A DNA stretch of 64,000 bases from Flavobacteria bacterium MS024-3C (GCA_000173115.1 ABVW01000002.1:1-64000); one strand, 5' to 3'. Positions 44,889-55,843 are shown, numbered from the stretch's first letter. The notes: generated by a model not told the origin, from the sequence alone. Program-made: numbers and translations.

Positions 44889-46190
44889 ATGAGTACCGAA
44901 AAAAACAAACAATTTGCCACAAACGCATTACACGCTGGGCACGATCCAAAATTAACTGGAGGCACAAGGGCTGTACCCATTTATCAGAGTACTGCCTATG
45001 TCTTTGACAGCGCAGAGCATGCGGCTAATTTATTTTCTTTGGCAGAGCCAGGAAATATTTACACCAGAATTAACAACCCTACCACAGACATTTTAGAACA
45101 GCGTTTGGCTGCTTTAGAAGGCGGTATTGCTTCTGTAGTAACTGCATCTGGAACCGCAGCCATTGCGACCTCCTTACTAGTGCTTTTAAAAGCGGGAGAC
45201 CATATTGTGGCCTCTAATAGTTTGTACGGGGGAACCTATAATTTACTTAACGTAACCCTACCTAGATTGGGGATTACAACCACTTTTGTAGACCCTTCAG
45301 ATCCTGCCAATTTTGAGTTGGCGGTACAGGAAAATACCAGGGCTTTCTTTGCAGAGTCTTTGGGAAATCCAAAATTAGATGTATTGGATTTAAAGGCTAT
45401 TGCAGCTTATGCTAAAGCAGCTAAAGTACCCTTTATTGTAGACAATACCGTGGCTACTCCAGCACTGTTAAACCCTATTGCGCATGGGGCTAATATTGTG
45501 ATTCATTCGCTGACCAAGTATATTAACGGAAATGGAACCGCTTTGGGTGGGGCCATTATAGACGCTGGAACCTTTGATTGGAGCAATGGGAAATTCCCAG
45601 AATTTACAGAACCTTCTGCGGGCTATCACGGACTTATTTATCACGAGGCTTTGGGGGCAGCGTCATTTATTGCTAAAGTGAGGATTGAAGGTCTTAGAGA
45701 TTATGGGGCGGCCATTAGTCCTTTCAATGCCTTTCAGATTTTGCAAGGTTTAGAAACCTTGACCATTAGAATTGCCAAGCACTCTGAAAACGCATTGGCA
45801 TTGGCTTCTTGGCTAGAAGCGCAAGAGCTGGTTTCTTGGGTGAATTATCCAGGATTGGATTCAAGCGCCTACCGTGAAATAGCAAAAACTTACTTGCCTA
45901 AAGGGCAGAGTGGTATTGTGACTTTTGGGGTAAAAGGCGGTTTTGAGTCTGCAAAAAAAGTAGCCAATGAAACCAAATTATTCTCTTTATTGGCGAATAT
46001 TGGTGACAGCAAATCACTGATTATTCACCCTGCGAGTACTACACACCAGCAATTATCTCCAGACGCTCAATTGACAACTGGCGTAACGCAAGATCTCATT
46101 AGGTTGTCTGTGGGATTAGAAGATATAGAAGATTTAAAGGCAGATTTAACTGCTGTTTTTGAAACTATTAAAGCCACACAATTGGTGTAA
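44889..46190 (+). CDS. metY: O-acetylhomoserine sulfhydrylase
   Basis: A PLP enzyme that joins sulfide and O-acetylhomoserine to homocysteine. The 433-residue protein has the family start FATNALHAGHDP, YTRINNPTTDILEQRLAALE, SLYGGTYNLL, FIVDNTVATPALLNPIAHGA and the PLP lysine in VIHSLTKYINGNG. It is the first gene behind the SAM-I riboswitch, and the next gene makes its substrate. Confidence 0.95.
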   Translation: MSTEKNKQFATNALHAGHDPKLTGGTRAVPIYQSTAYVFDSAEHAANLFSLAEPGNIYTRINNPTTDILEQRLAALEGGIASVVTASGTAAIATSLLVLLKAGDHIVASNSLYGGTYNLLNVTLPRLGITTTFVDPSDPANFELAVQENTRAFFAESLGNPKLDVLDLKAIAAYAKAAKVPFIVDNTVATPALLNPIAHGANIVIHSLTKYINGNGTALGGAIIDAGTFDWSNGKFPEFTEPSAGYHGLIYHEALGAASFIAKVRIEGLRDYGAAISPFNAFQILQGLETLTIRIAKHSENALALASWLEAQELVSWVNYPGLDSSAYREIAKTYLPKGQSGIVTFGVKGGFESAKKVANETKLFSLLANIGDSKSLIIHPASTTHQQLSPDAQLTTGVTQDLIRLSVGLEDIEDLKADLTAVFETIKATQLV

Positions 46191-46241
46191 TTATTTTGTG
46201 CCTACTTTTTTAAAAGGGGTAGGCACTTTATTTTATTTTTT

Positions 46242-49200
46242 ATGAAAAAACTCGCTATTAAAGCCTTTAAAACACAGTCGAATCATACTCAAGACATTAT
46301 CTTGAGCTATGAGCACTTTGGTCTTCCATTAAATCAGGCCCCTGTTGTATTGGTTAACCATGCCCTTACAGGAAACTCAAATGTGGCTGGAGAGGGTGGT
46401 TGGTGGTCTGCCCTTATAGGACCAGATAAATGCATTGATACGAATCGTTTTGCCGTCTTGGCTTTTAATATTCCAGGCAATGGATACGACGGTTTTGTCA
46501 TAGAGGAGTACAAACAATTTGTAGCCAAAGACATGGCTCAGTTATTTTTATTGGGACTGGAAGCCTTAGAAATTTCAAAACTTTACGCCATTATTGGTGG
46601 TTCTCTCGGTGGTGGAATTGCTTGGGAAATGGCTGCTTTAAATCCAGTGGTTACGTCGCATTTAATTCCAGTAGCGTCTGATTGGAAATCTACCGATTGG
46701 CTCATTGCCAATTGTCAAATACAAGAACAATTTTTATTAAATTCTAAGCAGCCGGTACACGACGCACGCATGCACGCCATGTTGTGTTACAGAACACCGG
46801 AATCTTTTAACCAGCGTTTTAACAGAAGTACCAATGAAGCACTTCAGGTATTTAATGTGGAGAGTTGGCTCACCCATCATGGGGAGAAATTACAATCTAG
46901 GTTTCAGTTGTCTGCCTATAAATTGGTGAATCAGTTGTTGCGATCCATAGATATTACTAAAAACGGCCCAGAGGCCTTTAAAAAATTACAAGAAAGCGAT
47001 ACCCATATTCACATTATAGGGGTAGACTCAGATTTGTTTTTTACGGCCAGTGAAAATAAAGAAACCTTTAAGCAACTGGCGCAATCTCAGTCCAATGTAA
47101 CCTATGGAGAAATTACTTCTGTGCATGGGCACGATGCCTTTTTGTTAGAATTTGAGCAGTTAGAGGTACTTTTAACTGGTGTATTTAAGCCCCAAGCGGC
47201 AAAGGCCAAGGTGCAGGTGTTAAAGTTTGGAGGCACTTCCTTGGCTAATGGAGAGGGCCTTTCCAAAGTAATTGACATTGTGGCTGCTAAAAAAGAAGCC
47301 CAACAACCCGTTGCCTTAGTGGTTTCTGCCAGAGACAATGCCACTGACCAGCTAGAGCGTTTGTTGGAACTGGCGTCCCAAGGCCAGGATTACCATCCTG
47401 CCCTGAACTTTTTCAAAGCTCAACAAACCACGCCATTAAAGGAGCCTATTTTGGCCCATGACTTTGAACAACTGAGTCAGATTTTAGCCGGGGTAGCCCT
47501 CATTAAAGATTACAGTGAAAAGACCAAAGACCAAGTCATGTCTTTTGGAGAATTGCTCGCTGCAAAAACACTGGTTTATTTACTTTCACAGGAAGGAATA
47601 CCCGCACAGCTTTTAGATACTAGAAATCTTATTAAAACCAATAGTGACTTTGGCAATGCATCTGTAAAAGAGTCCCTTTCTAAGCAATGTGTATTGGAAG
47701 CTTATGATGGATTGCAAGCAGGTGTTATTCCTGTATTTACTGGTTTTATAGGATCGAATGAAAAAGGAGAAACTACAACGCTAGGTCGTAATGGCAGCAA
47801 TTATTCAGCCGCTTTATTGGCCAGTTTCCTGGAGGCTGGAGAGCTACAGAATTTCACCCATGTAGACGGAATTTACACTGCAGATCCGGGCTTAGTACCA
47901 GAGGCAGAAAAGATTGCAGCACTTTCTTACAGTGAGGCCAACGAATTGGCAAATTTTGGGGCAACCATACTCCATGCCAAAACCATTATCCCACTTATAG
48001 AAAAAAACATCCCCCTTAGAATTTTAAATACTTTCAAGGCAGACAACGAAGGGACTCTTATCAGTGCAACGCCTACTAAGGCTGGTATTAAATCACTGTC
48101 AGTCATTGCAGATGTGACCCTTATAAACATAGAAGGACGTGGGCTGTTGGGAAAAGCAGGTGTAGATGCCCGTATATTTAAAACCCTGGGGAATGCCCAT
48201 ATTAGTGTCAGTATTATTTCTCAGGGTTCTTCTGAAAGAGGCATTGGTTTGGTGGTTGCTGCAAAGGACGCAACCGAGGCGATTATTTCCTTAGAGCGAG
48301 AATTTGAACAAGATTTTTACGCCCAAGATGTCAATAGAATATATGCGGTAGATCAGGTGTCTGTTATTTCAATAGTAGGCCAAGACTTGAGTTCTTTTCA
48401 CAAACCTTATAATGCACTTATCAACAATCAAATAGTGCCTTTGCTATTTAACAATACGGTCACGGGTAAAAATGTTTCCATGGTATTGCTTAAAAAAGAC
48501 TTGAATAAGGCACTGAATGTCATGCATGCCCAGATTTTTGGTCAAGCTAAAAAGGTAAATATTGTCGTTGTAGGGGTGGGTCAGGTTGGCGGTGCATTGG
48601 TAGATCAGATTCTGAAGACAGCCCCACAAATAGAAGAGAGAAAAGGGATTAAACTTCAGATTTTTGCTCTTGTAAATTCTAATAAAATGTTGTTAGATGC
48701 TAAGGGTATTGGAAAAGCCACTAAAGATTGGCGGGCAGATCTGGCCAATTCAACAACTCTTTTGGATTTTGAAGCCCTCTTTTTGTTCGCACAGGAGCAG
48801 CATTTGGAAAATTTATTACTCGTAGATAATACGGCAAGCAGTACTTTTGTGCAACATTATGAAGGCTTTGTACGCCATGGTTATGACTTGGTTTCTTCTA
48901 ATAAAATTGCCAATACACTGCCTTTTACACAATATAAAGCACTGAGAAAAACCCTTGGGGAATATCAAAAGCAATATCTGTATGAGACCAATGTAGGTGC
49001 GGGATTACCACTCATAGACACCATTAAATTACTGCATCTTTCCGGCGAGAACATCACTCAGATTAGGGGGGTATTCTCTGGCTCGCTCAGTTATATATTC
49101 AATACTTTTTCTACCACAGACCTTCCCTTCTCACAAGTTGTTCAAGAGGCTTTAGAGAAAGGTTATACAGAGCCAGACCCAAGAGAAGACCTCAGTGGAA

Positions 49201-49634
49201 ATGACGTAGGGAGAAAACTGCTTATTTTAGCTAGAGAATTAGACTTAAAGAACGAATTTTCAGAGGGCGTTATTGAAAATCTAATCCCAGAGGCATTACA
49301 AGGCCTAGATGCCCCGGATTTCTTAGCACAAATGTCTAAATTAGATCCTATATTTGCAAAGATTAAAGCTGGTTTAGCTCCAGATGAGGTACTTCGTTAT
49401 ATGGGAGTTTTAGGAGGCGATTTGCAAAAGGATAAAGGACAGCTTAGTGCGGGATTGAGTAAAGTGCCCAAGCAAAGTCCCTTAGGGCAAGTTAAAGGCG
49501 CAGATTCTATTATAGAAATATATACAGAATCTTATGGAAATAGGCCTATAGTGATTCAAGGAGCTGGTGCTGGAGCAACAGTAACAGCAAGAGGGGTCTT
49601 TGGAGACATTTTAAGAATTGTGGAAAAGAATTAG
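46242..49634 (+). CDS. Trifunctional homoserine acetyltransferase-aspartokinase-homoserine dehydrogenase
   Basis: One frame of 1130 residues. Residues 1-318 form a MetX-type alpha/beta hydrolase that acetylates homoserine: NHALTGNSNVAGEGGWW, Ser121 in IIGGSLGGGIAWEM, Asp264 in VDSDLFF and His297 in VHGHDAFLLEFE complete a triad. Residues 323-600 are aspartokinase (KVQVLKFGGTSLANGEG, FTGFIGSNEKGETTTLGRNG), about 610-760 are ACT domains (GRGLLGKAGVDARIFKTLGN), and 770-1130 are homoserine dehydrogenase (VNIVVVGVGQVGGALVD, TNVGAGLPLIDTIK, GYTEPDPREDLSGNDVGRKL). The chain thus covers the first and third steps from aspartate and the acetylation step towards methionine. It sits between metY and metZ under SAM-I control. 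Confidence 0.95.
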   Translation: MKKLAIKAFKTQSNHTQDIILSYEHFGLPLNQAPVVLVNHALTGNSNVAGEGGWWSALIGPDKCIDTNRFAVLAFNIPGNGYDGFVIEEYKQFVAKDMAQLFLLGLEALEISKLYAIIGGSLGGGIAWEMAALNPVVTSHLIPVASDWKSTDWLIANCQIQEQFLLNSKQPVHDARMHAMLCYRTPESFNQRFNRSTNEALQVFNVESWLTHHGEKLQSRFQLSAYKLVNQLLRSIDITKNGPEAFKKLQESDTHIHIIGVDSDLFFTASENKETFKQLAQSQSNVTYGEITSVHGHDAFLLEFEQLEVLLTGVFKPQAAKAKVQVLKFGGTSLANGEGLSKVIDIVAAKKEAQQPVALVVSARDNATDQLERLLELASQGQDYHPALNFFKAQQTTPLKEPILAHDFEQLSQILAGVALIKDYSEKTKDQVMSFGELLAAKTLVYLLSQEGIPAQLLDTRNLIKTNSDFGNASVKESLSKQCVLEAYDGLQAGVIPVFTGFIGSNEKGETTTLGRNGSNYSAALLASFLEAGELQNFTHVDGIYTADPGLVPEAEKIAALSYSEANELANFGATILHAKTIIPLIEKNIPLRILNTFKADNEGTLISATPTKAGIKSLSVIADVTLINIEGRGLLGKAGVDARIFKTLGNAHISVSIISQGSSERGIGLVVAAKDATEAIISLEREFEQDFYAQDVNRIYAVDQVSVISIVGQDLSSFHKPYNALINNQIVPLLFNNTVTGKNVSMVLLKKDLNKALNVMHAQIFGQAKKVNIVVVGVGQVGGALVDQILKTAPQIEERKGIKLQIFALVNSNKMLLDAKGIGKATKDWRADLANSTTLLDFEALFLFAQEQHLENLLLVDNTASSTFVQHYEGFVRHGYDLVSSNKIANTLPFTQYKALRKTLGEYQKQYLYETNVGAGLPLIDTIKLLHLSGENITQIRGVFSGSLSYIFNTFSTTDLPFSQVVQEALEKGYTEPDPREDLSGNDVGRKLLILARELDLKNEFSEGVIENLIPEALQGLDAPDFLAQMSKLDPIFAKIKAGLAPDEVLRYMGVLGGDLQKDKGQLSAGLSKVPKQSPLGQVKGADSIIEIYTESYGNRPIVIQGAGAGATVTARGVFGDILRIVEKN

Positions 49635-49680
49635 TCATGGTTTAGGTCCAGTTGAAGGAAAATTAGTTGAACAAATCTAT

Positions 49681-50862
49681 ATGGAAGAAAGAGAATTTGA
49701 AACCAATGCCATAAGAATGCAAATGGACCGAAGCGGGAACCTAGAGCATTCAGCTCCTTTGTATTTAACTTCTAGTTTTGTGTTTGAAGACGCAGAAGAC
49801 ATGCGCGCTTCCTTTGCTGAAGAAAAAGACCGCAATATTTATTCTAGATATGCGAATCCGAACACTTCTGAATTAATCAGTAAGGTTTGTCAGATGGAAG
49901 GGGCAGAAGCAGGTTTTGCGTTTGCGTCTGGAATGGCTGCAGTATACAGTACTTTTGCTGCCTTATTAGAAAGCGGAGACCATATAGTATCTTGTAGTAG
50001 TGTGTTTGGTTCTACACTGAGCTTGTACCAGAATTTCTTCCCAAAATGGAAAATAAGCACAGATCTCTTCAATGTAAATGATTCTGCCGCAGCCATAGAG
50101 GCATTAATTAAACCCAATACAAAAGTGATCTATGTGGAGTCTCCTACCAATCCAGGCGTAGACATTTTAGACCTTCAAATGATTGGTGATATAGCAGCGA
50201 AACACGGTCTTATTTTAATTGTAGACAATTGTTTTGCTTCTCCATACTTACAACAACCCATTTCTTTTGGGGCTCATTTGGTGGTTCATTCTGCCACCAA
50301 ACTCATAGATGGTCAAGGAAGGGTCCTAGGAGGAATTACTGTAGGGGAAGCGACTTTAATAGATAAAATTTATAGATTTTCAAGAATATCAGGACCAGCT
50401 ATGTCTCCTTTTAATGCTTGGGTACTTTCTAAAAGTTTGGAAACCTTGGCGGTAAGAGTAGACCGTCATTGTGAGAATGCCCTAGGTTTGGCTCAATTTT
50501 TAGAAGCCCATGATTCGGTAAAAATGGTCAAGTATCCTTTCTTGAAATCTCATCCTAAATACGAGATAGCTAAAAAGCAAATGAAGGCCGGTGGTGCTGT
50601 AGTTGCTTTTGAATTAGAAGGTGGTTTAGAGACTGGAAAGGAATTCTTTAACAACATTCAAATGCTATCTCTCTCTGCAAATTTAGGAGATGCGAGGAGT
50701 ATTGTTACCCATCCTGCCAGTACAACACATGCCAAGCTGAGCCCCGAAGCTAGGTTGGAGGCAGGTATTACAGATGGTCTAATTAGGGTATCTGTAGGAT
50801 TAGAAAATATTGCAGACATTATCAAAGACGTATCACAAGCCATTGAAAAAGCGACCCTTTAA
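49681..50862 (+). CDS. metZ: Trans-sulfuration PLP enzyme, O-succinylhomoserine sulfhydrylase-like
   Basis: A second Cys/Met-metabolism PLP enzyme of 393 residues: [59 protein letters not shown], the PLP lysine in [18 protein letters not shown] and [20 protein letters not shown]. It groups by memory with MetZ-type sulfhydrylases, but cystathionine gamma-synthase activity cannot be excluded. The ATG at 49681 is preferred; an upstream start at 49618 overlaps the fusion gene and adds unrelated residues. The gap to metH is eleven bases. Confidence 0.85.
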   Translation: MEEREFETNAIRMQMDRSGNLEHSAPLYLTSSFVFEDAEDMRASFAEEKDRNIYSRYANPNTSELISKVCQMEGAEAGFAFASGMAAVYSTFAALLESGDHIVSCSSVFGSTLSLYQNFFPKWKISTDLFNVNDSAAAIEALIKPNTKVIYVESPTNPGVDILDLQMIGDIAAKHGLILIVDNCFASPYLQQPISFGAHLVVHSATKLIDGQGRVLGGITVGEATLIDKIYRFSRISGPAMSPFNAWVLSKSLETLAVRVDRHCENALGLAQFLEAHDSVKMVKYPFLKSHPKYEIAKKQMKAGGAVVAFELEGGLETGKEFFNNIQMLSLSANLGDARSIVTHPASTTHAKLSPEARLEAGITDGLIRVSVGLENIADIIKDVSQAIEKATL

Positions 50863-50873
50863 AAAATATTATT

Positions 50874-53800
50874 TTGAGTAACACACCCCAATCTACCCTA
50901 GAGAAGCCATTAGTAAAAGACCTTATTAGAGAAAAGGTCCTGGTATTGGACGGTGCTATGGGTACCATGATTCAGGAGTATAAATTTACAGAGGAAGATT
51001 ATAGAGGGAGCCGGTTTGCCACTTACGAGCATCCGCTTCAAGGAAATAATGACTTACTCACCCTCACCCAACCAGAGGCCATTCAAACCATTCATGAAAA
51101 GTATTTGGCTGCGGGTGCAGATATTATAGAAACCAATACCTTCTCGTGTACCACCATTGCTATGGCAGATTATTACATGGAAGATTTGGTGTATGAGCTC
51201 AATTATGAGGCCACTAGAATTGCTTTAAAGGCAGCGGAAAAATACACCCTTTTGGATCCTTCAAAGCCCCGTTATGTGGCCGGAAGTATAGGCCCTACCA
51301 ACAGAACGGCAAGTTTGTCTCCAGATGTAAACAATCCAGGATACAGAGCGGTTAGTTTTGAAGACCTTAGAATTGCTTACAGGCAGCAAGTAGAAGCCTT
51401 ATTAGATGCAGGGGTAGATATTTTATTGGTAGAAACGGTTTTTGATACCTTAAATGCAAAAGCGGCATTATACGCTATAGATGAGGTAAAAGCAGAGAGA
51501 AATATAGCCACTCCAGTCATGGTAAGTGGTACTATTACAGATGCCTCAGGAAGAACCCTTTCTGGGCAAACAGCAGAAGCATTTTTAATCTCTATAGCAC
51601 ATTCAGACCTTTTGTCTGTTGGTTTTAACTGTGCTTTAGGAGCAAAAGCCTTATTGCCTCATTTAGAAGTCCTAGCTAAAAAAGCCCCATTTGGTGTTTC
51701 TGCACACCCAAATGCAGGCTTGCCAAACGCTTTTGGAGGCTATGATGAAAGTGCAGCTGAAATGGCCGCTCAAATTCAAGAATATGTAGATTTAGGATTG
51801 GTAAACATTGTAGGAGGTTGTTGTGGAACAAGGCCATCACATATAGAAGCTATAGCCGCCATAGCCGCCAAAGCGTCTCCCAGAAAAATAATTCAAAAAC
51901 AACTGGGCCCTATGCAGTTGTCTGGATTAGAGCCTTTGATTCTCACTCCAGATTTGAATTTTGTCAATGTAGGGGAGCGCACTAATGTGGCAGGTTCTAA
52001 AATGTTCCTAAGACTCATCAAAGAGGAATTATATGACCAGGCCCTGGCAGTAGCCAGAGAGCAGGTAGAAAATGGCGCTCAAATTATAGATATTAACATG
52101 GACGACGGACTCATAGACGGAGAAGAAGCCATGGTTAATTTCTTGAATTTGGTTGTTGCTGAACCAGATATTTCTAGAGTGCCTATCATGATTGACAGTT
52201 CTAAATGGCCTATCATAGAAGCCGGGCTTCGCGTGGTTCAAGGAAAATGTGTGGTAAATTCCATTTCTTTAAAAGAGGGTGAAGCAGCCTTTTTAGCACA
52301 GGCCTTAAAAATAAAAAATTACGGTGCAGCCGTAATAATTATGGCCTTTGATGAGGTAGGACAGGCAGACAATTACCATAGAAGAATAGAAATTGCCAAA
52401 CGCTCATACGACCTATTGGTTTCACAAATAGACTTCCCTGCCCAAGACATTATTTTTGATTTAAATATATTTCCTGTGGCTACAGGAATGGACGAGCATA
52501 AATTAAATGCTATAGATTTTATTAAAGCGACCAAATGGGTCAGAGAAAACCTTCCAGGAGTTTCTGTAAGTGGTGGGGTGAGTAATGTGTCTTTTAGCTT
52601 TAGGGGAAACAACCCGGTAAGAGAAGCCATGCACTCGGTATTTTTGTACCACGCCGTTAAGGCGGGCATGAATATGGGAATTGTAAACCCTGCTATGTTG
52701 GAGGTGTATTCAGACATTCCAAAAGACCTTTTAGCACATGTAGAAGACGTAATTCTCAATAGAAGAGAAGACGCTACCGAACGCTTATTGGATTTTGCAG
52801 AGGGATTTGTGGGCGCAAAGAAGGAAAGTAAGGTAGACCTTTCATGGAGGGAGGAACCACTTCAGAATAGAATTACCAGAGCACTTGTAAAAGGATTAGA
52901 TGCCTATATTATAGAAGATGTAGAAGCCGCTAGAAATTCTGTGTCTGCGCCTATTCAAGTCATAGAAGGGCATTTAATGACAGGAATGAATGTGGTGGGA
53001 GATCTTTTTGGCAGTGGAAAAATGTTCTTGCCACAGGTAGTAAAGTCTGCCAGGGTCATGAAAAAAGCAGTCGCATATTTACTACCCTATATAGAAGAAG
53101 CTAAAAAATTACAAGTAGATTATGACGCTACGGCCTCGCAATCTGCTGGAAAGATACTCATGGCCACCGTGAAAGGAGATGTACATGATATTGGGAAAAA
53201 TATAGTGAGTGTGGTATTGGCTTGTAATAATTACGAGATCATAGATTTGGGGGTGATGGTGCCACCAGATAAAATTATTGCCGCAGCAAAAGAACACCAG
53301 GTAGACGCCATAGGACTTAGTGGGCTCATTACCCCTTCTTTAGACGAGATGGTTTTCTTGGCAGAAGCCATGCAACGTGAAGGTTTTACTATGCCTTTAT
53401 TAATTGGAGGAGCAACTACTTCTAAGGCGCACACTGCAGTGAAAATTGCCCCTCAGTATGGACAGACCGTGGTACATGTCAATGACGCCTCTAGAGCGGT
53501 CACTGTGGTAGGAGATTTACTGCAACCAGACACCTCAGCGGCTTATAAAACAAAACTTAAAGAAGACTACGATCAGTTTAGAACGCAATTTTTAAACAGG
53601 TCAAAAACCAAAGAATATGTTTCTTTAGCAGTGGCTAGAGAAAATGCCTTACAATTGGACTTTAAAAACACCCTTCCCAAAGCACCTAATACGATGGGTA
53701 TTCAAGTCATTGAAAAGCAAGATTTAAGGGCCTTGGTACCCTTTATAGATTGGACCCCATTCTTTAGAAGTTGGGAGTTGCACGGACGCTTTCCAGATAT

Positions 53801-54587
53801 TCTAACAGATGCCGTGGTGGGAGAACAGGCAAGCACTCTTTTTGAGGAAGCCCAAGCCATGTTGGAAAAAATTATCTCAGAAGAGCGATTTACCGCAAAA
53901 GCGGTGTTTGGATTATTTCCTGCGGAACGTTCTGGCTCAGACGACATCTCCATTCAAAAAGACGCCAATACTTCTTATGTTTTCAGAACCCTTAGACAGC
54001 AAATCAAGAAAAAAGAAGGGGTAGCTCACAGGGCCCTTTCAGATTATATAGCCCCTCCAAGTGAGGGCGTTCATGACCATATGGGTGCCTTTTGTGTGAC
54101 CGCAGGTTTTGGATCAGAAGAAATGGCTCTGACCTATCAGGCTGCTTTAGACGACTACAACTCCATCATGGTAAAAGCATTGGCAGACAGACTTGCAGAG
54201 GCCTTTGCAGAATACTTACATTTAGAAGTGAGAAAAGAGCATTGGGGGTATGCAGCTCAGGAATCCTTAGACCCCAATGCATTAATAGCAGAAGAGTACA
54301 AAGGGATCAGACCAGCCCCAGGATACCCTGCCTGTCCAGATCATTTAGAGAAAACCACGCTTTGGGAACTACTAGAGGTAGAAGAAAAGATAGGTGTTAG
54401 TCTAACAGAGAGTTTGGCAATGTGGCCAGCAGCCTCTGTATCAGGGTATTATTTTGCCCACCCAGAAGCCAAATACTTTGGTGTGGGTAAGATTACCCAA
54501 GACCAATTGGAAGATTTTGCCTCCAGAAAAGACATTTCACTAGCCACCGCCAAGAAGTGGTTGGCCCCAAATTTAGCAGACCTATAG
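50874..54587 (+). CDS. metH: Cobalamin-dependent methionine synthase, full length
   Basis: Transfers the methyl group from methyl-THF to homocysteine through cobalamin. All four modules lie in one chain of 1237 residues: homocysteine domain with zinc cysteines Cys253, Cys316 and Cys317 ([20 protein letters not shown]), pterin domain ([20 protein letters not shown]), cobalamin domain with His771 in [10 protein letters not shown], and the reactivation domain ([19 protein letters not shown]). The start must be non-ATG: a TTG at 50874 gives a normal N-terminus and the first ATG lies inside the conserved DGAMGTM. It continues the SAM-I operon. Confidence 0.97.
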   Translation: MSNTPQSTLEKPLVKDLIREKVLVLDGAMGTMIQEYKFTEEDYRGSRFATYEHPLQGNNDLLTLTQPEAIQTIHEKYLAAGADIIETNTFSCTTIAMADYYMEDLVYELNYEATRIALKAAEKYTLLDPSKPRYVAGSIGPTNRTASLSPDVNNPGYRAVSFEDLRIAYRQQVEALLDAGVDILLVETVFDTLNAKAALYAIDEVKAERNIATPVMVSGTITDASGRTLSGQTAEAFLISIAHSDLLSVGFNCALGAKALLPHLEVLAKKAPFGVSAHPNAGLPNAFGGYDESAAEMAAQIQEYVDLGLVNIVGGCCGTRPSHIEAIAAIAAKASPRKIIQKQLGPMQLSGLEPLILTPDLNFVNVGERTNVAGSKMFLRLIKEELYDQALAVAREQVENGAQIIDINMDDGLIDGEEAMVNFLNLVVAEPDISRVPIMIDSSKWPIIEAGLRVVQGKCVVNSISLKEGEAAFLAQALKIKNYGAAVIIMAFDEVGQADNYHRRIEIAKRSYDLLVSQIDFPAQDIIFDLNIFPVATGMDEHKLNAIDFIKATKWVRENLPGVSVSGGVSNVSFSFRGNNPVREAMHSVFLYHAVKAGMNMGIVNPAMLEVYSDIPKDLLAHVEDVILNRREDATERLLDFAEGFVGAKKESKVDLSWREEPLQNRITRALVKGLDAYIIEDVEAARNSVSAPIQVIEGHLMTGMNVVGDLFGSGKMFLPQVVKSARVMKKAVAYLLPYIEEAKKLQVDYDATASQSAGKILMATVKGDVHDIGKNIVSVVLACNNYEIIDLGVMVPPDKIIAAAKEHQVDAIGLSGLITPSLDEMVFLAEAMQREGFTMPLLIGGATTSKAHTAVKIAPQYGQTVVHVNDASRAVTVVGDLLQPDTSAAYKTKLKEDYDQFRTQFLNRSKTKEYVSLAVARENALQLDFKNTLPKAPNTMGIQVIEKQDLRALVPFIDWTPFFRSWELHGRFPDILTDAVVGEQASTLFEEAQAMLEKIISEERFTAKAVFGLFPAERSGSDDISIQKDANTSYVFRTLRQQIKKKEGVAHRALSDYIAPPSEGVHDHMGAFCVTAGFGSEEMALTYQAALDDYNSIMVKALADRLAEAFAEYLHLEVRKEHWGYAAQESLDPNALIAEEYKGIRPAPGYPACPDHLEKTTLWELLEVEEKIGVSLTESLAMWPAASVSGYYFAHPEAKYFGVGKITQDQLEDFASRKDISLATAKKWLAPNLADL

Positions 54588-54589
54588 AT

Positions 54590-55543
54590 ATGAAGATTAC
54601 CCAGCACATAGCAGCCGCAAAAGGGAAAACATTGTTTTCTTTTGAAATAGTACCCCCAGTTAAAGGCGGGAATATTCAGGAGCTTTACAATAATATAGAC
54701 CCACTGATGGCCTTTAATCCCCCCTTTATAGATGTGACCACCTCAAGAGAGGAATTTGTCTATTTAAAGAAGGAGGGCTTGTTAGAAAAAAAACTCACCA
54801 GAATGAGACCAGGTACCGTAGGTATTTGCGCTTCTATTAAACATAAATATGGGGTAGACACGGTTCCTCATGTACTCTGTGGTGGTTTCACCAAAGAAGA
54901 AACGGAGTATTTATTGGTAGATTGCCAGTACTTAGGCATTGAAAATGTTATGGCCCTTAGGGGCGATGCCATGGCCGGACAACGTTATTTTGAACCCACT
55001 CCAGGGGGGCATACTTATGCCAAGGAACTGGTGGGGCAAATAAAAGATTTGGGTACTGGAAAGTACCTGCATGAAGAAATTGAAAGTGCCCATTCAAGCT
55101 CCTTTTGTATTGGTGTAGCAGGGTATCCTGAGAAACACATGGAAGCACCTTCTCTGCAGCAAGACCTCAAAAGACTTAAAGAAAAGGTAGACGCAGGCGC
55201 AGACTACGTAGTGACCCAAATGTTTTTTGACAACCAAAAATACTTTGAGTTCGTTGCTGCTGCTAAAGAAATGGGCATAGATGTACCTATTATTCCAGGG
55301 ATTAAACCCATTGCGGTGGAAAAGCACCTACAACTACTACCTCAGGTATTTAGTTTAGACTTGCCGCAGGATCTCATAGACGCTGTCTCTGATGCAAAAG
55401 ACAAAGCCGCCGTAAGACAGGTAGGAATTGAGTGGGCCATTGCGCAGTCTAAAGAACTCTTAGCTGCTGGAGTACCTGTTTTACACTATTATTCCATGGG
55501 AAAATCCAGCAATATAGAAGCCATTGCCGCTGAGGTGTTTTAG
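54590..55543 (+). CDS. metF: 5,10-methylenetetrahydrofolate reductase
   Basis: Supplies methyl-THF to MetH. The 317-residue flavoprotein has FSFEIVPPVKGGNIQELYNN, FIDVTTSREE, ENVMALRGDAMAGQRYFEP, KVDAGADYVVTQMFFDN and IPIIPGIKPIAVEKHLQLL. The ATG at 54590 lies two bases after the metH stop; an upstream TTG overlaps metH. It ends the methionine operon; no strong terminator is seen in the 170 bases that follow before the aromatic leader. Confidence 0.96.
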   Translation: MKITQHIAAAKGKTLFSFEIVPPVKGGNIQELYNNIDPLMAFNPPFIDVTTSREEFVYLKKEGLLEKKLTRMRPGTVGICASIKHKYGVDTVPHVLCGGFTKEETEYLLVDCQYLGIENVMALRGDAMAGQRYFEPTPGGHTYAKELVGQIKDLGTGKYLHEEIESAHSSSFCIGVAGYPEKHMEAPSLQQDLKRLKEKVDAGADYVVTQMFFDNQKYFEFVAAAKEMGIDVPIIPGIKPIAVEKHLQLLPQVFSLDLPQDLIDAVSDAKDKAAVRQVGIEWAIAQSKELLAAGVPVLHYYSMGKSSNIEAIAAEVF

Positions 55544-55713
55544 ACGTATTACTTTTATTTAATTAAGTCCGGCTTCTATTATTCTCAGTTATAAAAGTGA
55601 TTTGTGTTTAAATCCTCAATAAAAATTGTTTAAATAAGGTAATTCTAAAAAAATCATTTGAATTCAGTATATTTTAAATATAATAATTACATTAGCTTTT
55701 TGTAAAATAAATT

Positions 55714-55788
55714 ATGACACTTAGTACGAATTTCTGGAGCCGTTTTTACTTCTACTTCTATTTTAATAGAAGTACGGGACTTTTCTAG
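55714..55788 (+). CDS. Aromatic leader peptide of the pheA-tyrA operon attenuator
   Basis: A 24-codon frame, ATG 55714 to TAG 55786-55788, in the gap between metF and pheA. It begins MTLSTNFWSR, continues with seven aromatic residues in a row, FYFYFYF (codons 11-17), and ends NRSTGLF. In all 10 of 24 residues are aromatic (six Phe, three Tyr, one Trp), far more than chance, and the genes that follow are precisely those for Phe and Tyr synthesis. Its codons overlap the RNA hairpins of the attenuator. It is probably translated only to sense charged tRNA-Phe and tRNA-Tyr. It is too short for usual gene finders. Confidence 0.88.
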   Translation: MTLSTNFWSRFYFYFYFNRSTGLF

Positions 55789-55843
55789 GATATTGTGAAC
55801 TATATACCTTATTAAGAGTCCCGCTATTGCGGGATTTTTTTTT
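55753..55843 (+). promoter_or_regulatory. Ribosome-mediated transcription attenuator of the aromatic operon
   Basis: Three competing stems are visible. Stem 1:2 pairs TACTTCTATT (55753-55762, inside the Phe/Tyr codons) with AATAGAAGTA (55765-55774). Antiterminator 2:3 pairs CGGGACTTTT (55775-55784) with AAGAGTCCCG (55814-55823), ten pairs with one G-U. Terminator 3:4 pairs TCCCGC (55819-55824) with GCGGGA (55829-55834), loop TATT, followed by nine T bases (55835-55843). A ribosome stalled on the aromatic codons would block stem 1:2 and leave region 2 free for the antiterminator. One reaching the stop would cover region 2 and let the terminator form. Confidence 0.87.

Noticed and set aside
55819-55843. 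Plain terminator of the metF operon
   Set aside because: It is 275 bases after metF but only eight before pheA, its 5' arm has a ten-pair alternative partner inside the leader ORF, and it follows an aromatic-rich ORF, so an attenuator explains it better.
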